Source: Lachnospiraceae bacterium AC2031 (GTDB lineage: Bacteria; Bacillota; Clostridia; Lachnospirales; Lachnospiraceae). Taken from it: a DNA stretch of 64,000 nucleotides. This document shows, in pieces, positions 40,682 to 50,944 of this stretch (position 1 is the first letter of the stretch; the number at the start of each line of letters is the position of its first letter). The DNA is taken from assembly GCA_000687975.1 (NCBI GenBank), contig JIAB01000001.1, positions 1,612,001 to 1,676,000 on the forward strand. Reading direction: 5' to 3'. The notes beneath the pieces are model-generated. The model saw only the letters and a list, made by a program, of their open reading frames with translations, was not told where the DNA came from and made no database searches. The translations under genes were made by a program, and so were the position numbers.

Positions 40682-41839
40682 CTATTCCTTAGAAATAACA
40701 ATTTTGCCATCAACAATATCGATCTTAACTCGGTTAGAATCGATACCAACTGCCTCTCGCATCTCTGCAGACAGTCTAACTCGTCCAGCCTTATCAAGAA
40801 TCGAGAACTCCTCATGAGAATCATTCTCATCTGAGGAGACTCCAGTTCCAGCACCAAGTCCTGCCTGTGCAGCCTCAGCTGCACCAGGAGTAAGTCCCTC
40901 CTTCAGCATTGTCTCGCCGGCCTCAATCTTACGACGATACTCATCCTTAAGGATACGCTCAGAACTAATCTTTCCATCTGAAATCATAACGACACGATCA
41001 ACTCGGTCCGCCAGACTTATATCATGTGTAACGATAACAATCGTAATTCCCAGTTTTCTATTAATATCACGGAAGAGATCCTGCAGCATGATAGAAGTCT
41101 TTCTATCAACCGCACCAGTAGGCTCATCCATCAGAAGCAACTCAGGCTCATTAACAAGCGCCGTCGCAATTGCAACTCTCTGCTGCTCACCACCAGAAAG
41201 CATGGTAGGAAATGCCTTCTCTTTATGTGCAAGTCCTACGGCCTCCAGCATCTTCATTGCACGGTCATGCTTCTCCTTCTTAGTGAGTCCTGTAAAAAGA
41301 AGTGGCATCTCAACATTCTCTACGACAGTCAGATAATTAAGAAGATTATCCGCATTCTTCTGCCATACAAATCCGATATGATCACTACGGAACTTAGCTA
41401 GCTCCTTCTCTGAAAGCTCAGCTATATTCACACCATCATATGCTACATAACCAGCACTCGGCTTATCAAGCGCACCCAGCATATTCAAAAGTGTAGACTT
41501 ACCACTACCAGACTTACCTATGATCGCAGTAAGCTCGCCTCGCTGAATCTCAAGATCAAGACCCTGAAGAGCCATAACCTCGATACCCTCAGACTTGAAG
41601 ATACGAACAAGGCTGTCGCACTTAATGTACGGAACATCCTCATCATCCTTCTTCTCACCGCTGCCTTCACTACCTTCAGCAGTTTCTTCAGCTCCATCTT
41701 CGCTATCCTCAGACTCATCATCGGAAAGCTCATCATCCTCTTCGGACTCTGTCTTCTCACCCATTACAACGATCTCTGGGACCTGCTTCTCAGCAGCTGA
41801 ATTACCATCTTCAGTTTTCTTCTTTCCAAATAACTTCAT
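40682..41839 (-). CDS. ABC transporter ATPase (MacB/LolD type) with C-terminal AbrB-like domain
   Basis: A 385-residue protein. The first ~65 residues are highly acidic (SEEDDELSDDESEDSEDG) and lack a known domain. The ATPase follows: Walker A GKSGSGKS (about 108-115), signature LSGGEQQRVA, Walker B LLLMDEPTGAVD and switch VTHD. Residues about 345-385 (LDKAGRVRLSAEMREAVGI, then VKIDIVDGKIVISKE) form a complete AbrB/SpoVT-type swapped-hairpin module, normally a DNA-binding domain. Last gene of the exporter operon, 14 bp after the other ATPase. The fused module may serve dimerisation or regulation; that is inference. Confidence 0.87.
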   Translation of the reverse strand: MKLFGKKKTEDGNSAAEKQVPEIVVMGEKTESEEDDELSDDESEDSEDGAEETAEGSEGSGEKKDDEDVPYIKCDSLVRIFKSEGIEVMALQGLDLEIQRGELTAIIGKSGSGKSTLLNMLGALDKPSAGYVAYDGVNIAELSEKELAKFRSDHIGFVWQKNADNLLNYLTVVENVEMPLLFTGLTKKEKHDRAMKMLEAVGLAHKEKAFPTMLSGGEQQRVAIATALVNEPELLLMDEPTGAVDRKTSIMLQDLFRDINRKLGITIVIVTHDISLADRVDRVVMISDGKISSERILKDEYRRKIEAGETMLKEGLTPGAAEAAQAGLGAGTGVSSDENDSHEEFSILDKAGRVRLSAEMREAVGIDSNRVKIDIVDGKIVISKE

Positions 41840-41853
41840 AATATCTCTTTTTT

Positions 41854-42582
41854 CTATAATTGTATTAGTACATCGGCCAACTCAGAAAGACGTATATCGT
41901 GAGTTGTCATGATTACCGTCAGGTTCTCTGTTCGAGTCATGTTCTTAAAGAGCTCAGCGATATAGATACCTGTTGTTGTATCCAGCGCACCGGTAGGCTC
42001 ATCGGCAAAGAGAATCGTAGGCTTATGAGCCATTGCTCTTGCGATAGCAATACGCTGACGCTCACCACCAGAAAGCTCTGCAGGGAAATGCTTCGCTCTG
42101 TCTGCAAGACCTACCTTCTCAAGAACTTCTTTGATTCGCTCATCTCGGTCGCCTTGAAAATTTGCGGTACGCAGACCAAAGTCAACATTTTCGTAAGCTG
42201 TCATTACTGGAATAAGTGCTACCGACTGAAAGACGAAACCGATGTTGTATCTACGGAACTTCTCCTTCTCTGTATCATTCATTTCGGAATAACGCATTTC
42301 CGGCTCCCCATTTCCAGGGTTATATATGATATCTCCACCAGTCACATCATCAAGTGTACTAAGGAGGTTCATAAATGTCGTCTTACCGGAACCAGATCTA
42401 CCCATCAGCATGATGAGACGTCCTTTAGGGAAGTCATAATTTACGTGATCAAGTACTGTCAGTGTCTCACCACTTCCCAGTGGATATGCCTTCACCAGGT
42501 CAACAGCTGTCAGAATGTTAGCTGGCATTCCTGTATTCGGTTGTACTATATTAGCATTTTCTGCTGTATTTCCATTTTCCAT
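41854..42582 (-). CDS. ABC transporter ATPase (MacB/LolD type)
   Basis: A 242-residue ATPase with Walker A GRSGSGKTT (about 61-69), signature LSGGERQRIAIARA, Walker B ILFADEPTGALD and MTTHD switch. The QSVALIPVMTAYENV Q-loop region is typical of FtsX-linked exporters. A plain single-domain partner for the AbrB-fused ATPase; the two may form a heterodimer under the large permease encoded just upstream. Confidence 0.92.
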   Translation of the reverse strand: MENGNTAENANIVQPNTGMPANILTAVDLVKAYPLGSGETLTVLDHVNYDFPKGRLIMLMGRSGSGKTTFMNLLSTLDDVTGGDIIYNPGNGEPEMRYSEMNDTEKEKFRRYNIGFVFQSVALIPVMTAYENVDFGLRTANFQGDRDERIKEVLEKVGLADRAKHFPAELSGGERQRIAIARAMAHKPTILFADEPTGALDTTTGIYIAELFKNMTRTENLTVIMTTHDIRLSELADVLIQL

Positions 42583-42615
42583 GTTTATACCCAGTTATTA
42601 TCTAAAATTTCTACT

Positions 42616-42681
42616 TTGGTGCAAGAGGGGACAGACCTCGGTGCAGTGGGGACGGACCCCGTTGCACCAACCCCGTTGCAC
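42616..42681 (+). repeat. GGGGACGGACCCC-type repeat, copy B2
   Basis: Same order as B1 but on the plus strand: TTGGTGCA, GGGGACAGACCTCGGTGCAG, then GGGGACGGACCCC, with an added CCCCGTTGCAC unit. It lies inside the exporter operon, between the permease stop and the first ATPase, where it could attenuate or stabilise mRNA rather than end it. Confidence 0.8.
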
Positions 42682-42682
42682 A

Positions 42683-45667
42683 TTAGTCGTCGCCTAGTTT
42701 CAGGGCCTCGGTAATGTTGAGTCCTCGAACAATTCGTCTGATCCAGAAGATACATACAAGCACGACGATCAGAAGCGTAGCTGCAAGCTTTATCAGGTCG
42801 CCGCCGTAGCTGCTAGTGAATACGCCCATGTTGTGTTTCTCTGGCAGGTATACTGCTGCAAATACTCGTACGAAGAACTTGGAGGCTAGTGTACCTGCAA
42901 GTACTCCGGCAAAGATTGACATCAGCGACAGGAATACCTGTTCCATACCGAGCATGCTGTTGATCTCGCCTCGGCTGATACCCATAGCTCGGTAAATACC
43001 GAAGAGCAGTTCTCTATCTCTAATAGATGTTATCCAATAGATCATATATCCGATAATACAAAGGATCAGCGCGATAAGGAAATCTGCTGTGAAAAGTCCG
43101 TTAGTAATCTGAATGATCGCTGATGACTTCTCGTCCTTGATACTATCTCTCCAGGAGGTCACACTATCGGTATATCTAGTAGGGTTAGTATAGCCCTGCT
43201 TTAACATGGCATTTACGATATCTGATTCTCTACTTGAAATCGTTGTACCGTCTGCTGTCTTAAACTTCTCTTTAAGCTCATCAGTCATCTTCACACCGTC
43301 TTCAGTGCTTGCCCAAACCTCGTAAGGGAGGACATTGAAATGACTTGTTGCGCTTCCGTAGTTTACAACTGCAAGATAATTCTCTTTTTCAACAAGCTTT
43401 GTCTTGCCGCCTTCTACTTCTACGTATTCATATTTATATTTGTTATAGCCTGGCCAAGCATCGGTAATGGCTACAACCTTAAAGTCTGTCTTAGCGTAAG
43501 GATCATTTAGACCAATCTGCTTTGGTGGACGCATATCGCACTGCATCTTATCGCCGACCTTCAGATCAAAAAGATCTGCAAGATTCTTAGATATGATTAC
43601 ACCATCGGTCTCTACAGCAAGAGCATTCAGGTAGTTATACCAATGCTCATCTGTGATTCCATCTCTCAGGAATGCTACCTGACCGAATTCCTTAGTATGT
43701 ACACCCATAAGAGTTACATCTGGTGTCTCTTTACCACTAACCTTAAGGATTGCTCTATCGCTTATAAGAACCTTAGTTACAGCCGTAAAGGTTCCGTCCT
43801 CAACCATCTTCTGATACACATCGAAATCTGGCTCGTTGAACTTCCATTTTCTATCCTCAGGTGGTCCAACTATTGTTGCAACCCAGTGCTCCTTGATCCT
43901 GATATCAGCACCGCAGGAATACTTAGTTCTCTCTTCCTTGTTTCGGTTAATTGTTCGAGCCATATTCGCATTGAAAAGACTCATGGCAACTGTCATAACC
44001 AGGAAGATAGAAATGATACTTGAAGCTTTTCTTGTACGCATGATCTGCAAAAATCCAGCGTAGGTAACAGGTTTGAATTTCTTCGCTCCCATCTTATAAA
44101 CCAGCTTTACCATGTAGAATATGATTCTCAGCATGAGCATACCACAGGCAAAGAGGAACAGTGTTGAATTGATGAAGATTATAGGATCGATTCCTTCACC
44201 ATTCAGTACGCCCTTTGAAAGGGTACCAACCTGCTTGTTGTAGTTGTAGAGCAGGTATACTGATACACAAAGCAGAGCAACATCGATGAAGTATTTCTCC
44301 CAGCCAGGAGTACTTGAACTCTTTCTGCGATTTCTCTTCTTCTTGAAGTAGAGAAGAACTGGCAGGAGCATAATTACTACTGCAATCAATGCGCCAACTG
44401 CACCTGATGCAACCATCAGGATATTAAATCTATAATCTCTAACACTTATACTTGAAGCGCCAAATGAAAATCCCATGAAGTCTGTTACACCGGCAACCAT
44501 CTTACCGAAGAGGAAGCCTACTATAAGACCGATTGGCAGACTCACACCTGCCAGGATAAAGGACTGTATTACGTACATTCCGATGAGCCTTGCTTTTGAA
44601 AGACCTCTGTTCTTCAGTGTTGTCAGCTCGCCGTCCTCAGAATCAATTATTCTAAATGCAATCATGCCGATGAAGATCAGTACAAGCACGATAAGTGGCA
44701 GCACGATAACATAGAGCATCTGCTCAACAGACTTGCTGTTCTTTCTGTAATCACGAATGATCGGAGTGATATCTTCTTTAAGGCTTTCATCCTTCTTGGA
44801 GAACTGTCTTAATATGCTGTCGATATCATCAACTCGACCTGGTCTTAAGTATCTATAATCAAAAGACATATAGAGGTCATAACACATATTTTCCTTTGGA
44901 TACTTCTTTACGATATTTTCGAAATCCTGCTTATCAAGGATTGCCATGAAACCACAGTCAGCCAGGGAAACCTGCCAGAAATAATCGTTAGGTTTTTCAG
45001 TGATGATTCCATTTATATATAGTGTTATCAGCGGTTCATCCGAAGTTTCGCCACCATAGATAAGCTTGTAGAAATTGATGGTCTCACCAGGAACAAGGTT
45101 CAGGTAATCAGCTGTGTACTGACTGATGAGACATGGTATAGCATTGTCAGGAATTTCGCATCCTGTATCTGTATACTCGGAGATGTCACCGTAGAGGTCT
45201 GCTCCTGCGGATAGGTTGTAGTGCTCAGAAAGATCCGCCCCTGTTCCGCCAAGACCTTCTTCGATATATCCGAAGTCGATATGCCCTTTTCCACCGTAGG
45301 AATACTCACACTCAGCATTTCTAAAGGTTACTATTCTCTCGGTGTTGATAATTGGTAAGTTAATATACTTATTCCAGGATGCCTCGTAAGCCTCTTCCTC
45401 TTTTGTGAAGAGATCTGTTACTTTAGCATCTTCGGAAAGTGCCTCTATATCAGCTAACTTGATAGATCCCTGTCTGTATAGTGTCATCGGGAACTTATGA
45501 GTTTTTTCCTGGTAGCTTGTGAATCCTCTCTGGATCAGCTTAGCACGGGAGCCCTCTCGGAACATCATTATCATCGCAAAGATCATAATGATCGCAATGT
45601 TTCCCACCATCAGGCACAGATATAACTTATATTTATTAAATATTTTTGTGATTATATATCTTAGCAT
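42683..45667 (-). CDS. Large FtsX-type ABC permease
   Basis: A 994-residue membrane protein. One N-terminal segment (about 13-33), a ~280-residue external MacB-like periplasmic-type domain, a core of three segments (about 315-440; MLYVIVLPLIVLVLIFIGMI, LAGVSLPIGLIVGFLFG), two or three middle segments (about 455-530), a second external domain, and a final FtsX block (LIALILCIIGYMIYW, then LSLMSIFAGVLAGTL). This duplicated FtsX layout is that of large permeases exporting lipoproteins or peptides. It starts 10 bp after the double adaptor gene. Confidence 0.88.
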   Translation of the reverse strand: MLRYIITKIFNKYKLYLCLMVGNIAIIMIFAMIMMFREGSRAKLIQRGFTSYQEKTHKFPMTLYRQGSIKLADIEALSEDAKVTDLFTKEEEAYEASWNKYINLPIINTERIVTFRNAECEYSYGGKGHIDFGYIEEGLGGTGADLSEHYNLSAGADLYGDISEYTDTGCEIPDNAIPCLISQYTADYLNLVPGETINFYKLIYGGETSDEPLITLYINGIITEKPNDYFWQVSLADCGFMAILDKQDFENIVKKYPKENMCYDLYMSFDYRYLRPGRVDDIDSILRQFSKKDESLKEDITPIIRDYRKNSKSVEQMLYVIVLPLIVLVLIFIGMIAFRIIDSEDGELTTLKNRGLSKARLIGMYVIQSFILAGVSLPIGLIVGFLFGKMVAGVTDFMGFSFGASSISVRDYRFNILMVASGAVGALIAVVIMLLPVLLYFKKKRNRRKSSSTPGWEKYFIDVALLCVSVYLLYNYNKQVGTLSKGVLNGEGIDPIIFINSTLFLFACGMLMLRIIFYMVKLVYKMGAKKFKPVTYAGFLQIMRTRKASSIISIFLVMTVAMSLFNANMARTINRNKEERTKYSCGADIRIKEHWVATIVGPPEDRKWKFNEPDFDVYQKMVEDGTFTAVTKVLISDRAILKVSGKETPDVTLMGVHTKEFGQVAFLRDGITDEHWYNYLNALAVETDGVIISKNLADLFDLKVGDKMQCDMRPPKQIGLNDPYAKTDFKVVAITDAWPGYNKYKYEYVEVEGGKTKLVEKENYLAVVNYGSATSHFNVLPYEVWASTEDGVKMTDELKEKFKTADGTTISSRESDIVNAMLKQGYTNPTRYTDSVTSWRDSIKDEKSSAIIQITNGLFTADFLIALILCIIGYMIYWITSIRDRELLFGIYRAMGISRGEINSMLGMEQVFLSLMSIFAGVLAGTLASKFFVRVFAAVYLPEKHNMGVFTSSYGGDLIKLAATLLIVVLVCIFWIRRIVRGLNITEALKLGDD

Positions 45668-45677
45668 TTCTTTTCTC

Positions 45678-47945
45678 TTACTTTAGTACTGTATCGCCTG
45701 GTTCAAGGCCATTTAGAATATATTTAACACTTGTTGGAGCATCAGGATTGAATACATCTACGTATTCCTTAACTATGTCGCCATCCTCAAGCTTCCATAC
45801 GTAATACTTCTCTTTGCTACTAAGCTGAGATACCTCAGTTTTCATTGCTGATGCAGGTATAAGAACAACATCCCTTACATCAACACTATTGAATTCCAGT
45901 TCTGTCTGCATGATATCAGTCTCAGTGAGCTCTGTATCCATTTCTATATAGAACTGCTTTAAAACATTCTTGTTAAATGGCATCGAATTGGTTATATACG
46001 GCTTGCCGTCATCTGTAAATAGTGTGAATCTTGCTTTATCACCATTCTGTCCGAAGCAGGTACCTGTCCAGGATTTATCCTTCTTCTTAAGAGTTACGGT
46101 TGAACCTATCTTAGCGTTCTGTGGATCCTTGGTTCCTGAACCCATGATAGCCAGAAGCTTTGTTCTTCCAGTGGACGGACCCATAAGCTCTTCTGTCATT
46201 ACGAAAGAATCCTTCTCAACAGCTCTATCCTCAGCGTACTGAATATATGATATACGTCCTGGGCTGGTTGAGTACTCAACATAGTCAGACATTCCGTCCA
46301 TGTCCTTAGTACCCTTTTCCATCTTAGTATATTCAGCGCTCTTTATTGCTCGCTGAGCTGAGTATTCAGCACTCGCATAGTCCTCTTCGTAAGTCAGGAT
46401 ATCAAGATCACATTCTTTACGTTCTGCATAGTAGAGATTCTCACGAATTGAATCCGTTGCCGTACCTACATCATCAGGATCAACTCGGTCGGCTCCTCGA
46501 ATTTCTGTCTCAAGATCCTTCTTGTTGTACTCATATTCTCTGTTAGCCTTAGTTCTCTGCTGATCAAGATCAGCTATATCTTCTTTTATCTTATCAAGCT
46601 CTGCTCTTCCAACTGATGACTCAACTGAGAACAGCGCATCACCTGTGGTTGCCTTTCCTGTGTCGTGAAGCTTTCTATAAGTTCCGGCAACATCTGCGGT
46701 GTAAAATTCATAATATGGATATGCAAACTCTACTATCTCAGTAGACTGGGTTTCTCTGTAATCTCCGATGGAGGCAACAGCCGTGTCATAGTTCTTTGGA
46801 ACAAGAGCATCATTTCTATAGAAAACCAGCTCTCCCTCTTCAAGACCAGACTTTACTATGGTGTAATTACCGTCTGAAGCTCCAACCTCTACAATTCGTT
46901 TTACGTTTGTATTGCCTTCGCCCTTAACATATACATAGTATTCACCGTTGTCGTAGGTGAGGGAGTCATTACCAACTGCCAGCTGAGGTGCGTTGTCCTC
47001 CTCCATGAAGAAGAGTACTACATCCACGCCCATTGTAAGGGTTGCACCAGGTGCATCGTATGCCATAGGTGGATACTTCTTCATTGAATTAGCATAAGAG
47101 ATTTCCTCATTTGAATACTTATGCTCAGTTATATCGACTTCTTTACCGTTGATGAAGGCCCATTTGCTTTTATACTCTTCAAAGTTGTAATGACCCATGT
47201 TAGTATCATCAGTCTCTATATAGAGGTCATTGTAGTCTGAAATAACTGCTATGTTTTCATATGGCTCTATGGTATTGGTCTGAGTCATATCCTTGATAAA
47301 TGTTACTCTACCGGAATGTGGTGCGACGAAGGTAAGGTCTGCATTCTCTTCCTGAATTTCAGCTATAGAATCTCTCTTCTCGCTGATGGAGTTATCTATT
47401 ACTGCTAGATTGTATCTTTGATTTTCCTGCTCAACCAGAATTTCAAGAGTCTTTGTATTTATTCCTTCTGAATTCTGGAGATACTCCTCAATCTTTTTCT
47501 CGTATCCGAGTCTTGTTATAGTCGCATCTGAAATGTTCTTAGTTTTTGTTCGTTCTCTCTGAAGGGATGCGATCTCATTTTGCAGTGCAGTTATCTGGTC
47601 TTCCTTACCATTAGATACTGCTGTTGCAATAACGTCGCCTTCCTTTACGTAGTCACCAACACCAACATTCACCTCTGCAAGAGTTGTTGTCTTTTTCGCA
47701 AATACTGGATGCTCCCTGGCAACTACTATACCTTCATACTGTGTGATATTTCCAACTCTTCTCTTTGCAACTGGACGGTATGCATTTACCGCTGCTACTG
47801 GTTCCACAAGCTCGGGAACATCTGCAGTGGTATTTCCACATCCTGTAAATGAACCGAGAGCAACAAGTACTTCAGCCATTACCAGAACAGCAGCTGTGCG
47901 GATTCGAGTCTTCTTCTTAAATTTTGCAAGTATTCCTTTTTTCAT
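45678..47945 (-). CDS. Double-length membrane-fusion adaptor lipoprotein
   Basis: A 755-residue adaptor of the HlyD/MacA type. Lipobox FTGC (Cys about 36) gives a lipid anchor. It holds two lipoyl/hairpin units: one at about 60-260 (VGVGDYVKEGDVIA, then coiled coil ALQNEIASLQRERTK and LTFVAPHSGRVTFI) and a second at about 400-600 (TTGDALFSVESS, coiled coil IKEDIADLDQQRTK). Each is followed by a barrel ending SGLEEGELV and NGLEPGDTV. Standard adaptors carry one unit, so this is a tandem duplication. It probably links the FtsX permease to a surface client in an organism lacking an outer membrane. Confidence 0.82.
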   Translation of the reverse strand: MKKGILAKFKKKTRIRTAAVLVMAEVLVALGSFTGCGNTTADVPELVEPVAAVNAYRPVAKRRVGNITQYEGIVVAREHPVFAKKTTTLAEVNVGVGDYVKEGDVIATAVSNGKEDQITALQNEIASLQRERTKTKNISDATITRLGYEKKIEEYLQNSEGINTKTLEILVEQENQRYNLAVIDNSISEKRDSIAEIQEENADLTFVAPHSGRVTFIKDMTQTNTIEPYENIAVISDYNDLYIETDDTNMGHYNFEEYKSKWAFINGKEVDITEHKYSNEEISYANSMKKYPPMAYDAPGATLTMGVDVVLFFMEEDNAPQLAVGNDSLTYDNGEYYVYVKGEGNTNVKRIVEVGASDGNYTIVKSGLEEGELVFYRNDALVPKNYDTAVASIGDYRETQSTEIVEFAYPYYEFYTADVAGTYRKLHDTGKATTGDALFSVESSVGRAELDKIKEDIADLDQQRTKANREYEYNKKDLETEIRGADRVDPDDVGTATDSIRENLYYAERKECDLDILTYEEDYASAEYSAQRAIKSAEYTKMEKGTKDMDGMSDYVEYSTSPGRISYIQYAEDRAVEKDSFVMTEELMGPSTGRTKLLAIMGSGTKDPQNAKIGSTVTLKKKDKSWTGTCFGQNGDKARFTLFTDDGKPYITNSMPFNKNVLKQFYIEMDTELTETDIMQTELEFNSVDVRDVVLIPASAMKTEVSQLSSKEKYYVWKLEDGDIVKEYVDVFNPDAPTSVKYILNGLEPGDTVLK

Positions 47946-47997
47946 CGTCTTCTATCTTCTATATGCTTAAATGAATTACCGAGATTCTTTGATTCCT

Positions 47998-49212
47998 TTA
48001 ATTTGGGATCGAAACTGTGTCGCCTTCTTCAAGTCCTGAATTAATTACTGCGTAGAGACCAACCATCTGATCTACATCTACCTTGACCGCTCTGATGGAT
48101 CCATCTTCCATCTCTTTATATACGTAGGTTTCATCTTCGTATATGATAACGGCTCTCTTATCTACATAACATACATTCTTAAGTTCTGGCAGCTCTTTAG
48201 TGATCGTCAGGGCCTTATCTTTTATTCTGTCGTCTCCTACTATCTTAAAGTAGATCTTATCGCCAGTAACAAGCTCGCCTTTACTTGCATCACCTGAACT
48301 TGCTGTCTCTTCTTTATCATCAGCTGCATCCGTAGGTGTTGCAACACTCTTTCCTGTTGGATCAGCTATAACCTCAACTACGTATTCACTAAGTGCATAT
48401 TTTGCATCGAATCTGTCACCTACATGGAACTCAACATCAGCATCGAACATTGTCTTGCTCTTATCCATATTAGGCTTATCTGACTGATCTAATATGTAAT
48501 ATCCATCATCTGAACTAACCTTAATGATCGGTGCTCCGGTAACAATGAATCCGTCTTTAACTGAATCATTTACAAAACTTACAACACCACTGTTGGTTGC
48601 TACGAGATTCATGTTGTCATAGGTTTCTGCTACGTCTGAAGCATATTCATCAGCCAGTGTGATCTCATCATTTAGATCGACAATCTCATCATAGTAGTCA
48701 TAGTTTTCATCCAGCGCCTGTAGATTTCTATAATGCTCTCTTCTGAGACTAGCAGTGGTTTTAGAGGAGGACCACTCTTTACTCTTCTTCTCAAGAACCT
48801 CTGACGAAAATGTCAGCAGCGTATCGCCTTCTGAAACTCTGTCACCTTCTGAAACCAACACCTCATCGAACTTTGCTTTGTAGAGCATTTCGATCTCTGC
48901 AAGTTTTCCTTCTGAGATTGAGTAATTCATTTCCTCAAAACCAGACAGTTCTATGTCGGCTTTAAATGTTGGTGTAAGATCTCCTCTTTCTACAATCGCT
49001 GTATCTCTTTCCTGTCCTGTATAGGAAACATCTACAGGCGGACAAAGGGGATCCATATCCGAGTTACCGCATCCTGTGGTAGCAAGCAGTGACACGAGAA
49101 GAAGTCCTGCCAGGACTCTCTTCCCAGGTTTTACCTTAGAAGAGGTTGATCTGACAGAACTCGTTCTTCTCTTTTTATGACTATCATACAATTGTCTACT
49201 AATTAATCTCAC
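47998..49212 (-). CDS. Membrane-fusion adaptor lipoprotein
   Basis: A 404-residue HlyD/MacA-type protein. A basic N-terminus of ~30 residues precedes the lipoprotein signal (LLVSLLATTGCGNS, Cys about 48). LVSEGDRVSEGDTLLTF is the lipoyl half, a coiled coil follows, then NLVATNSGVVSFV and a C-terminal INSGLEEGDTVSIP. A GTG start at 49212 is used, with GGAG about 12 nt before; it lies 1 bp after the preceding stop. Second adaptor of the same exporter; the two adaptors may form a mixed ring. Confidence 0.85.
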   Translation of the reverse strand: MRLISRQLYDSHKKRRTSSVRSTSSKVKPGKRVLAGLLLVSLLATTGCGNSDMDPLCPPVDVSYTGQERDTAIVERGDLTPTFKADIELSGFEEMNYSISEGKLAEIEMLYKAKFDEVLVSEGDRVSEGDTLLTFSSEVLEKKSKEWSSSKTTASLRREHYRNLQALDENYDYYDEIVDLNDEITLADEYASDVAETYDNMNLVATNSGVVSFVNDSVKDGFIVTGAPIIKVSSDDGYYILDQSDKPNMDKSKTMFDADVEFHVGDRFDAKYALSEYVVEVIADPTGKSVATPTDAADDKEETASSGDASKGELVTGDKIYFKIVGDDRIKDKALTITKELPELKNVCYVDKRAVIIYEDETYVYKEMEDGSIRAVKVDVDQMVGLYAVINSGLEEGDTVSIPN

Positions 49213-49213
49213 T

Positions 49214-50860
49214 TTAATTCGTACTCCAGTTATAATATTCTATAATTGAACCATCCATGGCGTTCACAATAACCTCTGCGCCACTAGCAGCGTCATCCGG
49301 AAACATCGTAAATGTCCAGCATGGAATATAAGTAAAATCATTTGTTGTTGGATCATCTGAATAAGGAGCGTATGAAAGATATACGTTTTCTATAGATAAG
49401 CCCTTCGAATTTAATTCCATTTTATTCTTATCAAACTTCTCTGGAAGCTCAGCTATAAGACTTTCGGTTATCTTTTCGAAAGGAAGCAGCTCAACATCTT
49501 CCTTAACATCATTGATCGTCTCTGTAATTTCCAGATCCATTCCGTAGAAGCCTTTGCTGGTATACTTGATAATTCCTGTATTAGGTGAATAAACGCTTAT
49601 TCCGTTATATACATCATTTCCAGAAAATACATCGCTGCTAAGAAATACTGCGTAACCATCTGTCTCAAAGTTTGGCTCCACAAGGTTTTCTTTATAAGCC
49701 GTTGAATCACCAAGTACAAATTCTGCGATCTCAACATCTTTATCTGGATGAGCATCCTTATATTCCTTGTAAAGATCCTTCTGATTCGCCAGGATGTTAT
49801 AAGCCACATTATCTCCATGTTCTTCGTGAGACTTTAGAGTACTGATATAATCCGCATCTGAGAACATGAGAATTGATGAACCCTTATCAAATGTCATTCC
49901 ACTATCCATTATGTAATAAGAAGTAGAACCAGCCATTACCAGATAATTAAAGTCCAGTGCAGTATATAGCGATGAATCCTTAGTTACCTTCACCTTGCCC
50001 TTCAGCTTCAGAGTATTCTCGAGAAAATCCTGAGCCTCATTATTTACATCTTCTATATTCATATCGCAGGCATTTTCTATATCAAGAGACTGGCCCACAT
50101 AATTGCTATCACTTGTTACAAGAAGAGTCTGGTAATCTTTATCAGGGAAGTATTCCTTAATACTTATAGGCTCCATATAGATCATTCTTTTATTAGATAT
50201 ATAATCAAATGCGAGCAGCAGACCAAATCTTTTTCCGTTATACTCGCCTTCATACATATGGACGTAATAGTTTTTCTCGTCCACCCACTTGTATACTTCT
50301 TCTGATGCTCCATTTATTATGGAGTAATCTGGCTCTATATAAGTATATTCTTCTGCATCCTGATTTATCTCAAATCGTTCATGTTCATCCATGAAGGATC
50401 TGTACTTATATAGTAGTGGTATATAATCTGTATCATTTGTATATTTTAACTCTTCTATCTTTTCAGCTGTATCTCCAAAAAGAGCCTTTACTATGGCGTC
50501 CTCATCAGCTTTTCCATCGTCAATTGACGAAGCATAGTATACGTTCATTCCATCTTTTTCAGGAGTATTCATAGCGCAATCTGCCTTGAAACGAACTCCG
50601 TCAATAGTAAACTCCTCTTCCCAGGATACTCTACTACCGAAAAGATCTTGAAGGGAACCTTCTGCTGCCTTCCTGCTCTGAATTGCATCCCCTTCTGTGC
50701 CCAGATCATCAGCTGATACCACTGAATCTGGATCATTTATGCCATAATCATCAACAACTGGCTCACTGCCTCCGCAGGCAGTCACACTAAGACACATTAT
50801 AGCACTGAGACTTGTACATAAAAACCTTCTAAACTTTATATTTATCATACCTTTTTCCAT
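49214..50860 (-). CDS. Lipoprotein of unknown function, first gene of exporter operon
   Basis: A 548-residue protein with lipobox SVTAC (Cys about 29). The rest is mixed alpha/beta with many Tyr/Asp and no motif I recognise; the last part (TNDFTYIPCWTFTMFPD, then VIVNAMDGSIIEYYNW) resembles the PepSY-like/YycI-type ending that contacts a partner. Being first in the operon and surface-bound, it may be the substrate-binding or sensing subunit. The start at 50860 follows AGGAAAG; an ATG four codons later is equally good. Confidence 0.7.
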   Translation of the reverse strand: MEKGMINIKFRRFLCTSLSAIMCLSVTACGGSEPVVDDYGINDPDSVVSADDLGTEGDAIQSRKAAEGSLQDLFGSRVSWEEEFTIDGVRFKADCAMNTPEKDGMNVYYASSIDDGKADEDAIVKALFGDTAEKIEELKYTNDTDYIPLLYKYRSFMDEHERFEINQDAEEYTYIEPDYSIINGASEEVYKWVDEKNYYVHMYEGEYNGKRFGLLLAFDYISNKRMIYMEPISIKEYFPDKDYQTLLVTSDSNYVGQSLDIENACDMNIEDVNNEAQDFLENTLKLKGKVKVTKDSSLYTALDFNYLVMAGSTSYYIMDSGMTFDKGSSILMFSDADYISTLKSHEEHGDNVAYNILANQKDLYKEYKDAHPDKDVEIAEFVLGDSTAYKENLVEPNFETDGYAVFLSSDVFSGNDVYNGISVYSPNTGIIKYTSKGFYGMDLEITETINDVKEDVELLPFEKITESLIAELPEKFDKNKMELNSKGLSIENVYLSYAPYSDDPTTNDFTYIPCWTFTMFPDDAASGAEVIVNAMDGSIIEYYNWSTN

Positions 50861-50944
50861 ATCTTTCCTAGATTATGAGAAATGGGCCCTATCTTGTACA
50901 GTACTCTGCCATCTTAAAACCGCTTTGTATACAGATTGTATCTA

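Noticed and set aside
41899-42714. 271-codon plus-strand open frame
   Set aside because: Antisense to the second ABC ATPase and a repeat; no recognisable domain and Cys/His-rich shadow composition.
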